Positions 1 through 16,194 of a DNA stretch of 64,000 bases are shown one piece after another. This DNA comes from Asterias amurensis (taxonomy: Eukaryota > Echinodermata > Asteroidea > Forcipulatida > Asteriidae). The notes below the pieces were generated by a model. That model did no database searches, had not been told where the DNA came from, and saw only the letters and a list, made by a program, of their open reading frames with translations. Each line of letters opens with the position of its first letter. Within the stretch, counting starts at the first letter, position 1. The position numbers and the translations under genes were made by a program. The stretch is from positions 4,771,891-4,835,890 of the forward strand of contig NC_092657.1 of NCBI RefSeq assembly GCF_032118995.1, in the 5' to 3' direction.

Positions 1-105
1 GGGTGGGATTCGAGACACTGCTCTAGAATTGCAAGGGTTGTGGGTTCGAATCCCACCCGAGTAATGTGCCTATGATATTTTTTCACAGGACCAAAATTAA
101 TACTC
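1..105 (+). mobile_element. tRNA-derived SINE, truncated by window edge
   Basis: Contains CACTGCTCTAGAATTGCAAGGG and the B-box GGTTCGAATCCCACCC, followed by the shared tail TGATATTTTTTCACAGGACC. It matches the copies at 10.1, 21.8 and 26.5 kb. It is not a tRNA gene: the head lacks a proper acceptor stem and runs into the SINE body. Confidence 0.75.
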
Positions 106-2912
106 CATGAAAGAGTTTTGACTGGAGGTGGCGGAGGGTGGCCTAAGGAAGAATTTACATTTTATTGAGACATTGCTCTTTAAATGTTGTTGCACTTAAG
201 CATGATTAAGTGATGATTGACAGCTGGAGGTTGTTGTTAAAAAACTGAATGGTGCGGGGCAAAAAGAGTTGGCATAAACTTATGTGCTGGTAGCAGGAAT
301 TTCAAATTGGTTGAGTGTTCTCGTCCGCATCGGTCAAGACTCAGGTTGGGGTTTAGTAGCTGAGAAAATCACCCCTTAGCGTGAGAGGGTCAATATATAA
401 GTTACCATTTTCGAAGACTGCGCCCAACAATAACAAAACATGAATAATAAAATAGAATTAGCTATACTATGTGATTGTGGACCATTGAACGCAGTCCTTA
501 CTTTAAAAAAAGTATTATTAACACACTAAACTAAAAGTTAAGTTTTATTTGAATGAAGTTAACAACTAACACAGAAAAGGCCCCCCCCCCCAAAAAAAAA
601 AAAAAAGGCAAGTTTGCCTTTTATTTTTTCGTTTACGGGAAATATTTACATAACATATTAAATATTTCAATACACAAAGGCGAATAACTATAGAAATACT
701 TTCAACACAACAATGAACAATATAATACACTTTGACCTGAGATGTTATTTCACACCGCCCCCCCCCCCCCCACCGCCCACCGCCCACCTCTAGAGTCTGA
801 CCCCGCCCCCGGAATTCGAGAATTCTGATACCTCAAAACAAAATACCCACGCAGACGGTCGTTTGTGCCCGCGAACAAACACTGTCGCGGCCAACATTTA
901 GGCACTTAACTACCAAGATAACCAGTACACACCCATCGATATGCAAGTGATAATTGTCACTTTAAATAAAAAAGTAAATCACGTTTCCCTACCTACCTAG
1001 GCAGACGAAAAGAACCGATTTATTTGCGGAGGCAGCCATTTTGATTTCGTTCAGATTTACCCAAGTTGATAAATGTCCCAACTATTACTTCTACTGCCCA
1101 ATTATAGTTTACAGCAGTCCAACTGTAATTGGAAGCATGCCCAACTCGAGTTAATTATTATGCCCAATTACAGTTGGAACATTTACCCAACTCGGGATTA
1201 AACAGTTTGGTTCCGCAGTCTCAACAACTCAAAGTCGTTTGAATATAATAGAGTCTGGAACCAGATCATATTTTACTGCCGCTGGTTACCGCCCCTGTTA
1301 ATTGTACATGCTTCCATTTAAATATAACGCCGCTGGTACTCTGAAACTGTCTAGTCGCTCTGCGCTATGACAAAAAAAAGAACAATCAATCGTCAACAAT
1401 AATGTTTGTTTGTTTCTATTCTATGTAAAGTTGGGAAGCACTTTTTAATAACCCCAAAATATACAATATCTTGAGAATAGCCATGCTCATCCGATAGATG
1501 GAGGTTTTCGAAAACAATTAGAGTATTCTTCCTTGGAACCGGTATGTATTTAATCTGTGCATGGAGGAAGATCTGTGTTTAGTAGTTAGTAGGTAGTGTT
1601 AACGAGGGAAAATGTTGCAACAGCAATTGCATGCCCAATGTACTGACTTTTTTAGTAGGACCATGGTAGGACCGTTAATAATTGTTACAAAATGTATTTT
1701 ATTAAGTGTGTGTAAGTATATCGTAGGAGGTCCTGTTTTCGAGGTGTCCCTATTATCGTTGCAAATCTTTTACCTCTCTGTGCGCGATGTAAACAGTCCC
1801 TAGATAAAAATTGTGTGGTAACAGTCCCTAGATAAAAATTGTGTGGTTTTATATGCCAAGCAAAGAGTCTCCTCTTCTTTGACCAAAACTTAGAAACACG
1901 TAAGGCTCCACTGGTCATTTGCACTTGTAAATGCAAAAAGTTTGGTATTTTAGGCATTTCTACAAGGTACACAAATATGTCATAATGTTGAGGCCATATA
2001 AAAATATTTGCCCACCGAAAAAAGTTTCATCAAACGCTATTTCAATTCACAATTCATGATGATCAAAATCATGTGACTGAATGTTTTGCTGAGCATTCTT
2101 GAAAAAAAATACCGAGGCTTAAAGAAGCCTGTGCCTTATATAATTTTCTAATATTTTTGGAGATTTTTATTTTGTAACCCTCGTATCAATACTATTATTT
2201 ATATTAAAATTTAAACATCAGCTTGTTGATTCAATTATCACTGTTTATTTATACGCTTTATTATAAATATTAAGAAAAAAAATAGAAAAAAAATAAATAG
2301 AAATCAGATTTTGAAGCCAGTAATTTTTCACACTTTTTATATATTTTTAATTTTTTTTAATTTTTTGCAAGTTACCATGGTAATTTTAAAAATTTAATAA
2401 AAAAATATTTTGAATAAAATGAAGGCAACTGCTGGCTATACAGTCATACACAGAGTCTCAAAGAACACTTGTAGTCACTGCAGATGTTTCTTCCATGTAT
2501 GGCTTCACCGGGAAACCGTACTTTCTCGTTTGCCGTGAAAACAGGAAAAACTCAAAACAAATGGGGCCAGTTGAAGTCATCCAAGATATGTGTGTGGTAT
2601 GAACATTTCAATGTCCATCAAGTTTTAATACATGTTTGCACACTTCGAATTAACAAATGAAGATAATTAGGGCATCGGTTGATATATGGCATCATTATTT
2701 TTTTCCCAATTCAAAGAAAAAGGCATAATAGCGTGATAACTGGTAAGCAGAGGATACTGTTAGTACGTAGTTTGTAAAATTTTCTTATTTTTCAATCAAG
2801 AAGAGTCTGAAATAGAGAACATTATTTCGTTAGCAGTACTAAGACAGAATTTATTTATAATTATAGTCACTTATTTTTTATACTAATATTAATAATTACT
2901 AGTTTATACAAA
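106..2912. other. Left flank without a gene
   Basis: Homopolymer runs (C/A at 580-606, G/C at 757-775), a CCCAATTATAG/CCAACTGTAATTGGG inverted cluster at 1060-1205, a 25-base tandem duplication CAGTCCCTAGATAAAAATTG at 1795-1846, then an AT-rich stretch 2100-2400. No ORF with splice or homology support. Confidence 0.6.
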
Positions 2913-2967
2913 AGTTGCGATAACGTAACCCTCCTGCCGTCGGCAGGAGGGTTACGTTATCGCAACT
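2913..2967. mobile_element. Perfect 55 bp palindrome, mini fold-back element
   Basis: Two 27-base arms (AGTTGCGATAACGTAACCCT onward to GCCG) around a single central T; pairing is perfect. A related palindrome sits at 3220-3281. Confidence 0.7.
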
Positions 2968-3219
2968 ACTTATAGTAATAATATATACAACTACTATAAT
3001 ATATTGAGTGAGTTTTATTTAGTTTAGTAACTTTTAATATAAAAGGAAAAGCCCAACCAAGTCAGGTGTGAGTGAAACGGCTGCTTACTGCCGAATGCTG
3101 CGCAAGCTTACCGTCACCATTCTCGGCTCACATGCAAGCGCAAACAATTATGGACCTCAAAGGAGTACCACTCGCCCAGTTGTGCTGGTTCTACTTTGCC
3201 ACAAAAGTGGAGTTACTCT

Positions 3220-3281
3220 AGTTGAGATAACATAACCCTTCTCTTGGCCGTCGGGAGGAGGGTTACGTTATCGCAACTAGG
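3220..3281. mobile_element. Second copy of the mini fold-back, with flanking direct repeat
   Basis: AGTTGAGATAACATAACCC and GGGTTACGTTATCGCAACT form imperfect arms around TTGGCCGTC. GTTACTCT occurs on both sides (3212-3219 and about 3282-3289), an 8 bp direct repeat as hAT-type insertion would leave. Confidence 0.6.
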
Positions 3282-3389
3282 GTTACTCTTCAATCAATGA
3301 AATATCTATTGCCTTTCGTGCGACCATTGAAATTAGAAGTAGGCCTAACCATTTCGTAAAAATGTATGAGTTAATCTAGTTGCACTTGA

Positions 3390-4028
3390 GTATAAGCATG
3401 GAGGAAGGAAGAGAAGGAGCTCGAACGACTCGCAAAACCACAGAGTAACAAAAGAATACCCTGACAATGCCCCTGTCTGACCAGTGGAAAAAGATAGGAG
3501 ACCTCCAGCTGGACGGCCGATTAACGAGCAGGATTAGATCTCTTTGTACAGAACCCGTGGTACCGCCGCTCTGCACCGTTGCCTTCGTGTAAAGTTGAAT
3601 CATTGGAGACAAGAATTGTGAATTATACACGTTTACGTTTACTGTTTGTGGTGTTTTACTGAAACATCATGGCATATTTTTACATTTTTTGTGACTTTCC
3701 AGTCACTAGCGGTGGTTCAACATTTGGCTATTAGCACACGAGGGTGGTTGGTATTCAATTGTATTTTTCGATTTGGTGGGCACAAATGTACACAACTTTT
3801 ATCAGGTCTCAAAAAAGTAGTTTTTTCTGTATTATATCCATACGACAAACGACACCATAGTTGAGTGAAGAACCAAGTCACACGCGCAAACTCACATACG
3901 CCAGGTCGCCCATTGTCTGTAAAAGTATGTGGGTGATTACGAGGTGTCGTTAAACGCCGCGGTACCGCAGGCGCGCCTTTTGAAGTCCCTTCGTTGAGCT
4001 CCTTCTCTTCCTTCCTCCATGGTATAAG
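3390..4028. mobile_element. Non-autonomous TIR element immediately upstream of LIX1L
   Basis: Inverted ends CATGGAGGAAGGAAGAGAAG...GAGCTC at 3397-3422 and 3996-4021 pair over 26 bases. GTATAAG flanks both sides (3390-3396 and 4022-4028) as a 7 bp target-site duplication. The ~570 bp interior has no convincing ORF. Its right end lies about 130 bases before the LIX1L ATG, within the probable 5' region. Confidence 0.65.
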
Positions 4029-4160
4029 TGATGTAGTTTGTTAAACGGTCTCTTTCAGTCTTTGATTGAATTTGTTACCAGTTTCTTAATTTCCCCTTTT
4101 TGGGAGCGATCCCTTATTCTCAACCTTGTCTCAATAGATTCTTGAACAGCATCTTGGGCC

Positions 4161-7927
<3,767 letters not shown>

Positions 7928-8057
7928 ATCCCGCCTCAACCACATCATCTATGCTTTCAAATAATCACCTTAAAGTTTCAGAGGTAAAACAGGGAAAATA
8001 ATAGGCAAAAATAGATAAGGATTTGGTTTCTTCAAGGGATGCTACACTGTCATTCAG

Positions 8058-8205
8058 GGCCCAATTTCATAGAGCTGCTTAAGCACAAAATTTTGCTTAA
8101 GCAAAAAAATCCTTTTAGCAGTAAAATCAGATTACTCGCCAAGACTCCACTCAATTGTTATGCTAAGTAAACAACAGCTAAATACCAGTCACAAGCAATG
8201 TATAT
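8058..8205. mobile_element. Family C MITE half
   Basis: GGGCCCAATTTCATAGAGCT then GCTTAAGCACAAAATTTTGC; the right inverted end is missing, and the unit runs into a separate inverted repeat at 8230-8360 (GGCAGTACAGTACTCG / GGCAATGCAGTACTCA). Confidence 0.7.
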
Positions 8206-8620
8206 TGCATCAAATCTTCAAAGTTTGATCAGTTTGGCAGTACAGTACTCGGTCCAACACCAGGGTTGGACTCTGATTTTGGTGGTATGCCTGGTTCATT
8301 GCCAAGCATGTTTAGATTGGCAATGCAGTACTCAATCTAACACCATTCAGTGACACCGTTGTATTCTGATTGGTTGGCCGTGGTTGTTTTTTTAAAGGTT
8401 TCTACTCATTTAATATTCAGCAGTAATATTCAAATATATTTAAATTATATTCTCTCATACGATCCAATGAGCCCTTCCCATGAGGTATGTTAATTAATTC
8501 ATTCATGTATGCGTACATGATACGTTATTGGCTGCAGACACCATCGAATTTTGCACAATCAGACCTATACAAAAAGGCACGATGTTCGCTGTTCATTTTG
8601 CAAAACCAGTACTAGTGTGC

Positions 8621-8818
8621 TGGGCCCAATGTAATAGAGCTGCATATAAGCAGATAATGTTAACAAATTCCTGCTAAGCAGAAATAAGCAGGATACCAGT
8701 CAGAAATGGTACATTGTGACATGTTATTTCGGCTGGTAACCTTATTCTGCTAAGCATAATTTTGTTGTGCTCAGCCAACATTTGTTTTTAAGCAGCTCTT
8801 AGAAATTGAGCCCACATG
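8621..8818. mobile_element. Family C MITE, both ends present
   Basis: TGGGCCCAATGTAATAGAGCT and AGCAGCTCTTAGAAATTGAG are the inverted ends; interior GCAGGATACCAGTCAGAAAT. Confidence 0.75.
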
Positions 8819-9034
8819 CTGTGTGAGCAAATCACATATTTAATGGGAAAGGCGAATATTGTATGAAATGTATTTTTCTGCACTTTTAACTATAATATTT
8901 TTAAAGCTGTTTGTCTGTTTCTGGTGGAAACGTTTCTTACAAAGTCTAGAACAAATACAATAATGCACATGTAATTTTATACTCAAAAGGCATTGGTAGT
9001 GTCATGAAAATGTAAGAGTTTTTTATCTTTCACT

Positions 9035-9423
9035 TTAAAGGAACACGTTGCCTTGGATCGGTTGAGTTGGTATTTGAAAAGCGTTGTTATAAAATGTATA
9101 TAGGTAGAAAGATGCTGTAAAAGTGGAATACAATGATCCACACAAACATGCCTCGAAATTGTACGGTTTTCTTTTTACCTCGTCGACTAACACAGTCGGC
9201 CATTTATGGGAGTCAAATTTTTTACTCTTTTGACTCCCATAAATGGCCGACCGTGTTAGTTCGCACAGTAAAAGGAAAACCACGCAATTTCGAGTCAAAC
9301 TTGTGTGGATCATTGTATTCTACTTTTAAAACATCTTTCCAACCATATGCTTTTTATAACAAACGGTTAAAAACGCTTTTTTATAGACCAACTCGTCCGA
9401 TCCAAGGCAACGTGTTCCTTTAA
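9035..9423. mobile_element. Family A fold-back MITE (TTAA-flanked, 389 bp)
   Basis: Begins TTAAAGGAACACGTTGCC and ends GGCAACGTGTTCCTTTAA. The two halves are near-complete inverted repeats meeting at AGTCAAATTTTTTACTCTTT. TTAA at both ends looks like a target-site duplication, which is the piggyBac-type signature. Spurious ORFs over it translate to the same peptide (GKPRNFEA-type) wherever the family occurs. Confidence 0.85.
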
Positions 9424-10074
9424 AAAGATTTAAGGGGGTTTAAAAGATTTTTAAATAAATAATATTTCCATTGTATCAAAGTGCCATTTATTTAAAGGTT
9501 TTTAAAAGGATTTTAAGCTATTTTCTTCTGCTCAAAATGTATAAAATACAGTTGTTTTTTTAGCTGCATTTGTGTTGTGACTGCTATAGCTACTGTTTCT
9601 CCCAGCTGTTGTTGAACTGAGTGAGGCGGGAAGAATTCAAATTGAAAAATGAAACAAAATCTACGCAGCCTTCTTTAAGTTGACAAGAATGCAGCATTCA
9701 CACCAACGGGTGTAGGTTTAATAGATGTTAAATCTGCATCGGGATAAAGAATAATTACATTTTACAACAGTTTGTAACTTTTTCCACACTTTCGTGAGGA
9801 CCCAAATCTCATCTTTTTTGCAAAATTGAGTGCATCACAAAACTAAATTTCTTCTTAGAGTGTTCTCTCTAAATTGGCCTTTTAAAAACATTAATAATAC
9901 TTTACTTGTGTATGATCATTTACCAAACTTTCTTTCATGCTTTTTTTAGAAGTCATTGTAATATTCTTGTTTTTCCTGCCTGTATGTATACTGTAGCTTT
10001 TAGTTGTAAATCAAGCAACTTTAAACTTTTTATTCAACTACATCGTGTGTTAATTTTAATTTTGTTTTTTACCC

Positions 10075-10345
10075 ATTCACCGATGTGTGTTAGCACTGTA
10101 TACTCAGTACTTTCCCGAGTCCTGTGAAAAAATATCACAATGTTACATGGGTGGAATTCAAACCCACGACCCTTGCAATTCTAGAGCAGTGTCTTACCAA
10201 TTAGACTACCGAGGTTGCCCGCTAGCTAGAGGCAGTTCGAATCCTATGTTTTGGCAGCGGGTACCGCAACGATATAAGAGATATTAAATTTGCATCGGGG
10301 ATAAAGAATATTATTATTTATTTTACCCATACACCGATACCCGCT
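10075..10345 (-). mobile_element. tRNA-derived SINE with an adjacent second tail fragment
   Basis: Minus-strand head: GGGCAACCTCGGTAGTCTAA (A-box region), then the B-box in degenerate form (GGGTTTGAATTCCACCC), then CACAGGACTCGGGAAAGTAC and GTGCTAACACACATCGGTG. Just right of the head (10277-10345) lies another tail piece with TTTGCATCGGGGATAAAGAA and TACCCATACACCGATA. Confidence 0.7.
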
Positions 10346-10867
10346 GTACTATGAATTATTACTCAACTCTCCTGAAAACATTGCGGTTGGTTTTCACTTT
10401 TTCCTCAAAAACTTGACAACTTTTGATAAAAAAACAACACTTTTTTTTCTTTTCTTATTATTACACATAAATTGTACAGAATTCTAAATTATATTATGTT
10501 TGTTTTGGTGTGGTTGTAGTGGTTCTAATGCCATTTAAATTCGTAGATTTATAATTGTTTTAAATACTTGTGTCAAAATTAATTTTTTTTTAATCATCTT
10601 GTTTGCATGTAATGTATTAAAGGCTGAACTTTTTCTATAATGTAACTAAGGGTTGTTTGTTTGTTTGTAAATGTTGCCTTTAAAATGACTCCCAATTAAC
10701 CATGTGAACTTTGTTTACAATAAGCGTGACCTTGTGCATTCTTCAGCTGGTATGGCAGGCAAGATACTGCACTGGTCAAAGTTAACATTTTGTGTCATAA
10801 TTTCCTCATAAATCCAAGAGTTATGAATTAAAGTAAAAGCTGGACAAGTTTTGAGATGTGCCCCCTT

Positions 10868-11056
10868 TCATACTAGGGGCTTTTCGTTTTCGGCGACGGA
10901 TGGTTCTGCGACGGTTTCAGCTAAACGTTGTCGTTTTCAGCACAACGAAGATTGAGGGACGACCGGTCTCAAAGCCTACGCATGCGCAGATGACACCAAA
11001 TGTCATCTTTTACCGTCGCAGAACCATCCGTCGTCGAAAATGAAAGGTCCCTTCTA
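10868..11056. mobile_element. Family G fold-back MITE
   Basis: Arms TCGTTTTCGGCGACGGATGG and CCATCCGTCGTCGAAAATGA continue through GTTCTGCGACGG; outer bases CTTTCATACTAGGGGC / GGTCCCTTCTATCAAAAG are weaker. Interior holds ACGCATGCGCAGATGAC. Confidence 0.7.
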
Positions 11057-11182
11057 TCAAAAGTTTATAAGAATTAGACGGTGCAATCTCCATAAAATAA
11101 AAGTTGTTATGTTTGCTTCCATTGGGCAGCCTGTGCAACATATTCGTTACTCGGCCAAAATAAGTGGGTTTTAAGTTCAGTA

Positions 11183-11572
11183 TTAAAGGAACACGTTGCC
11201 TTGGATCGGTCGAGTTGGTCTTTGAAAAGCGTTTTTAACCGTTTTTTATAAAATACATATGGGTAGAAAGATGTTGTAAAAGTAGAATACAATGATCCAC
11301 ACAAACATGCCTCGAAATTGCGTGGTTTTCCTTTTACATCGTCGACTAACACGTCGGCCATTTATGGGGGTCAAAATTTTGACCCCCATAAATGGCCGAC
11401 CATGTTAGTTCGCACAGTAGAAGGAAAACCACGCAATTTCGAGGCAAACTTGTGTGGATCATTGTATTATACTTTTAAAACATCTTTCCAACCATATGCA
11501 TTTTATAAAAAACGGTTACAAACGCTTTTGTTTTGACCAACTCGTCCGATCCAAGGCAACGTGTTCCTTTAA
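11183..11572. mobile_element. Family A fold-back MITE (390 bp)
   Basis: Same termini as at 9.0 kb with intact TTAA on both sides; centre GGGGGTCAAAATTTTGACCC. Very close to the 44.15 kb copy, including the shared CACGTCGGCC deletion, suggesting recent amplification. Confidence 0.9.
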
Positions 11573-11859
11573 GTGAGTCCAGTGTGTTTGTCGTGCAAAG
11601 GGTACCCAAACCCCACCACGTGCACGCCCTAAGAAAGATATTTGATCATATTATTATTCATTAATCATTATTAATATTATGAATCATATCAAGCTAAGCT
11701 TTCCGAGTCAACACGGCAGAGAAACACCAAACACTTTACAGACAGTCCACACACCTCGGCTAGTGTTTATTTTACCGAAAAGCAATCCTCAACTTATGTC
11801 AAAAACATATTTTCCCCCAAACTTGTTAAGAATCTCTTTAGGCCTTTACTTTGAGCGCA

Positions 11860-12730
11860 ACATTGATCTCATTTTAGGGCGTGTTATTCATGACGTCATC
11901 AATCCAATAAAAAAAAACGTACACCTTTGCCTTAAAGTTGTTTTGATGGCCCACATTGGTCACCCAAACTTTTTAAATCAAAGTTTGAACACCTTCCCTT
12001 TAATTTCTTAAAGCACTGATTGGCTTTTACTTTGATACGGCAAAACAATTATGCCAACATTGTTTTGATATGAGGGTGTTTTATTCATGACGTCACTCGT
12101 ATATCCAATTAAATACCCGTTATATACCTTTGCCTTAAATTTGTTTTCACTGCACACTTGTCCGTCCCCAAAACTTGTTAACATTATTTTAAAAATATTT
12201 TCCCTTTAATTTCTTACAAAATACTGCTTGGCTTTTACTTTGATATGGCACAGCAGTTATGACAACATTCTTTTCATTTGAGGGCGTTTTGTCCGCGACG
12301 TCATTCAAATCGATTACCCATACCTTTGCCTTAAAGGCGTTTTAATTGCAGACATTGGTCCACAAACTTTTAAAAACAAATTATGAACACTTCCCTTTAA
12401 TTTCTTACAAAATACTGATTGGCTTTTACTTTGATATGGCACAGCAGTTATGACAACATTGTTTTCATTTTAGGGCGTTTTGTTCATGACGTCATCGTTC
12501 AAATTGAATACCCGTACCTTTGCCTTAAAGGTGTTTTCACTGCAAGAAATATTTCCACCAAACTTGTTTTCAAAAAATATATGCATACATTCCCTTCCAA
12601 CTCTTAACAAATACTGGTTAAAGGTTTTACTTAGATATGGCACAGCAATTATGCAAATATCAGTATATGCCACCATTGTTTACATTTGAGGGCGTTTTGT
12701 TTATGACGTCATCGTATAGCCGTGGATTTC
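11860..12730 (+). repeat. ~200 bp satellite, five units, each with TGACGTCA-like core
   Basis: Units share TTTGATATGGCACAGCAGTT, GAGGGCGTTTTGTTCATGACG, TACCTTTGCCTTAAAGG and CCCTTTAATTTCTTA. The TGACGTCA core sits at about 11891, 12088, 12297 (GCGACGTCAT), 12487 and 12703; spacing is 190-216 bases. Confidence 0.75.
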
Positions 12731-14104
12731 GCCTAAAAATTGTTTTCGCTACACTTCAATCATACAGGACAACCAAGAAAATGAGAACAAAAACAACACA
12801 CCCCCAAAACAACCTATCGGTTCGCTGATTACATATGATATTTTTCTTACGCCCTACATTGGAGTCCCGTATACTTGAAAAAATAAACCTTGGTTAAAGT
12901 TACTGATACATGTACACGTACGTTAGCAACGTGTTGAACCTTCAACTGGTGGAATGGGTACTTTCAATTTCGTCAATGGGTTTGCTTTGAATAACTTTCA
13001 TGGGACGGTGAACCCGTACAATTCTCACAGAAGTTAACCACCGGAGCTTTGCAGGCGCGCCTATTGTGTCACAACCAGTTGGGTAAAGTCTAAATCCATT
13101 ATAGAAATTGCTAGCCAAGAGGTCGATACTGCGTTATAGAGGAGACAGTATAGCGACGTTAACTTGCCTACTTCAACTTTATCGTCAGGTATTCTTGACT
13201 GCTGAAAACTCAGGTATGTATGTGAAGATCTTTGTACCCCCAAATCATTGTTGTCTGAAACACAGAGAACATGTTCATTCGTAACAACCCTAGTACTAAG
13301 AAACTCTTTATGAACATGTCAGTCAAAACACAGTTAACATTCTGAACTGCATTTTGCATAATTTCCACGCCATGCTTTGACAATGTTGGTCGTTCATGAC
13401 ATGGTGTTTGCAAGTATTTTAACCCCCCATGAGCAAACAATGTGAGCGTCTTGTTTACCGACCCCTCGACTTAAGAATATACGAGTACACACGTAGAATG
13501 TTAACACTGTAGACTAATGGCAAAGATTAGGGACTATTCGCTTTAAGGTGATGGCAAGTTTAGAAGATGGCGTGGTAAAGGAATTATCTGTCTTAACAAT
13601 ATTGGGCATTTTTGTCTTGGAACTCGTCACAACGAATCTACATTAAAAACAACTCCTAAATCTATTAAACATACTGGAATAATTATACTTTTAAACAGTT
13701 CGTTCTTATGACTTGAAGTTGTAAAGTTGTTACTCAACGGAATACATGTATATGGTTTCAAATTTCAATAATAAAATTGGTGAAGGAAGGTTGGAAGATG
13801 GCGTGATATGGGAAATTTTCTGTCTTTACAATATTGGGCAATGTTGGCTTGGCTGCGTCTTAAAGCTATGTCGAGTAGGCTATAAACCCATCATAACGAG
13901 CAAATGGAACCAACTTTTAATTACTATTAAAAGTACATCTTTAAAAAGGTTATTTTCATTACTTGAGAGTAAAAGTTGCAACACTAAACGAAGTATTATA
14001 ATGTGTATTTTTTTAATAAGTTAATGTTCGTTGAGATACAAAATAATACTTAATGAATTGTCATTTTTTGTTTAATTACGTGAATGTCCTTTTATAATGT
14101 AAAA

Positions 14105-14309
14105 TTAATTATTTGTATACAAAAATGTCCGGCAAGGTCAACATCTTCCGCCCATTTATATATTATATACTGTATATGTTTTATATTTTTTTTCAAGTTC
14201 AACAATCGCCCAATCGTCAAAATGGCTCCTTGGTCCCAACAGAATAGTAATTAATTTGACTTGGTTTGATTTGATCTGAACACAAAGCACAAAATAATCA
14301 TAAACGATG
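14105..14309. other. AT-rich unassigned stretch
   Basis: No coding frame or recognised repeat. Just left (13555-13860) a direct repeat of about 90 bases, AGATGGCGTG...TCTTTACAATATTGGGCA, occurs twice about 235 bases apart. Confidence 0.4.
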
Positions 14310-14465
14310 CAGGAATCTCAATTTAGTACGAGGTACGAAGTATCTTGTAAGAAGGTACGAATTCGTGTCCAAGGTACGAAGTGTCAAAAGTCACTTCGTA
14401 CCTTGCAAAGGTAAGAAGTGTCCAGGGTACGAAGTGGCAAAGGTACGGAGTGTCCTGACACCAAC
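14310..14465. repeat. GGTACGAAGTGTC tandem and inverted repeat
   Basis: About seven copies of GGTACGAAGT, with one inverted pair (AAGTGTC...AAAAGTCACTTCGTACCTT) that forms a hairpin at 14376-14405. Confidence 0.7.
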
Positions 14466-14489
14466 GAAGTACATGTATAGTTTAAGAAT

Positions 14490-15205
14490 TCAATGATAAA
14501 GTTTGTGATGGAAAATGCGAAGATGGCGAAATTTGTAGTTTTCTTTATACCACCTATCAGTCGAAAGCATTTTGATCGTCACAGAAGAATCATATCGGGG
14601 GTTCCATTTCTACATTTCATCTCAAAGATACTTATTAAAGGCACTGGACATTATTGGTATTTAATCAAAATAAATGTTAGTATAAAAACTTACTTGGTTA
14701 TAATGAGCAATGGAGAGCTGTTGATAGTATCAAACATTGTGAGAAACTGCTCACTCTGAAGTAAACTAAAATATTTGAATTTGATTTCGAGATCTCAGAT
14801 TTAGATTTTGTGGTCCCGAAATCAAGCATCTAAAAGCACACAACTTGTGCAACAAGGGTGTTTATTTCTTCCATTATTACCTCGCAACTTCGACGACCAA
14901 TTGAGTTCAAATTTTCACAGATTTGTATATGCACATGTTAAGATACACCAAGTGAGAAGACTGGTCTTTGACAGTTTAAGGTGTCCAGTGTCTTTATTAG
15001 TTATATATTTAGTTTATAAGCTTCAAGTTATGAAAAGACTATTTTTAATGTTGATACTATTGTTCGTTAAGATGAGTGTAGAATTTTGGTGTTTAGATTT
15101 TGGAAGGCTGCCAAATCAAAAGTGCTTTCGACTGATAGGTGGTAAAGAAACCACAAATTTCGCCATCTTCACATTTTCCATCATTATGTTAAAAATTATA
15201 GATTG
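14490..15205. mobile_element. Composite TIR element hosting a Family B MITE
   Basis: About 85 base inverted ends: left 14505-14578 (GATGGAAAATGCGAAGATGG, CACCTATCAGTCGAAAGCAT), right 15109-15185 as the reverse complement. The interior holds the B element at 14634-14997. No transposase is visible. Confidence 0.65.
14634..14997. mobile_element. Family B fold-back MITE inside a larger TIR element
   Basis: Starts TTAAAGGCACTGGACATTAT and ends GGTGTCCAGTGTCTTTA. Internal landmarks: GAGCAATGGAGAGCTGTTGA, GATTTCGAGATCTC, TGAGTTCAAATTTTCACAG. Confidence 0.8.
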
Positions 15206-15224
15206 AATTTTTTATGCACGGGGA

Positions 15225-16025
15225 AAAAAGTTCACTTCAAATGAACATATTTCTTAGCCAAGAAATTAATTCTGTTTTACATATAAAAATGACCGGAAAC
15301 TTTACCTGACTTGGCTATCATTAGAAATTATGGATCATACTTTTTAGATTATACTTTTAATGCAGGTGAAAAAGTTCACTTCAAATGAACATATTTCTTA
15401 GCCAAGAAATTAATTCTGTTTTACATATAAAAATGACCGGAAACTTTACCTGACTTAGCTATCATTAGAAATTATGGATCATACTTTTTAGATTATACTT
15501 TTAATGCAGGTGAAAAAGTTCACTTCAAATGAACATATTTCTCAGCCAACAAATTGATACTATTATACATATAAAATATGATTTGAATCTTTTTCTGACT
15601 TAAAAATATAGATTACATGTATGCTTTTTAGATGCAGGTGAAAAAGTTCACTTCAAATGAAAATAGTTCTTAGCCAACAAATTGATACTGGTATACTCAG
15701 TGTACACACTAAATGTAATTTGAATCTTTAGGCTGACTTGAGATATAATGTTTAGATTATACTTTTTATGCAGGGGAAATTAAAAGACCACTTCAGATAA
15801 AAATAGTTCTCAGCAAACAAATTATTCTGTTTTACATACAAAATATGACCGGAAACTTTACCGGACTTGGTATCATTAGAAATTATGGATCACACTTTTT
15901 ATTCAGAGTAAAAAGGTAACTTCAAATGAAAATATTTCTCAGCCAAACAGTTGATACTAAAATATGGTTCTGACTTAGCTATCATTACAAATTATGGATC
16001 ATACTTTGTATTCAGGGGAAACAAG
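15225..16025 (+). repeat. ~144 bp satellite, about six units
   Basis: AAAGTTCACTTCAAATGAAC recurs at about 15229, 15373, 15518 and in decayed form at 15645, 15787 and 15917. Between are TTAGCCAAGAAATTAATTCT and GACCGGAAACTTTACCTGAC. The first two units are almost identical; later ones are diverged. Confidence 0.8.
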
Positions 16026-16194
16026 TTCACACCTATAAAGAGTGTATAGTACAGTACTGTGTTGGTGCATTTCAATTGGCTACGCCCTATCGGCAGGCAG
16101 TAACAATACGTTCCGAATACAACAATCAAAATCCAAAAGGCCTGTGAAAAATGAATTTGTGTTTCGTTCCAAAAGAGTCCTTCTAAAGATGGAA

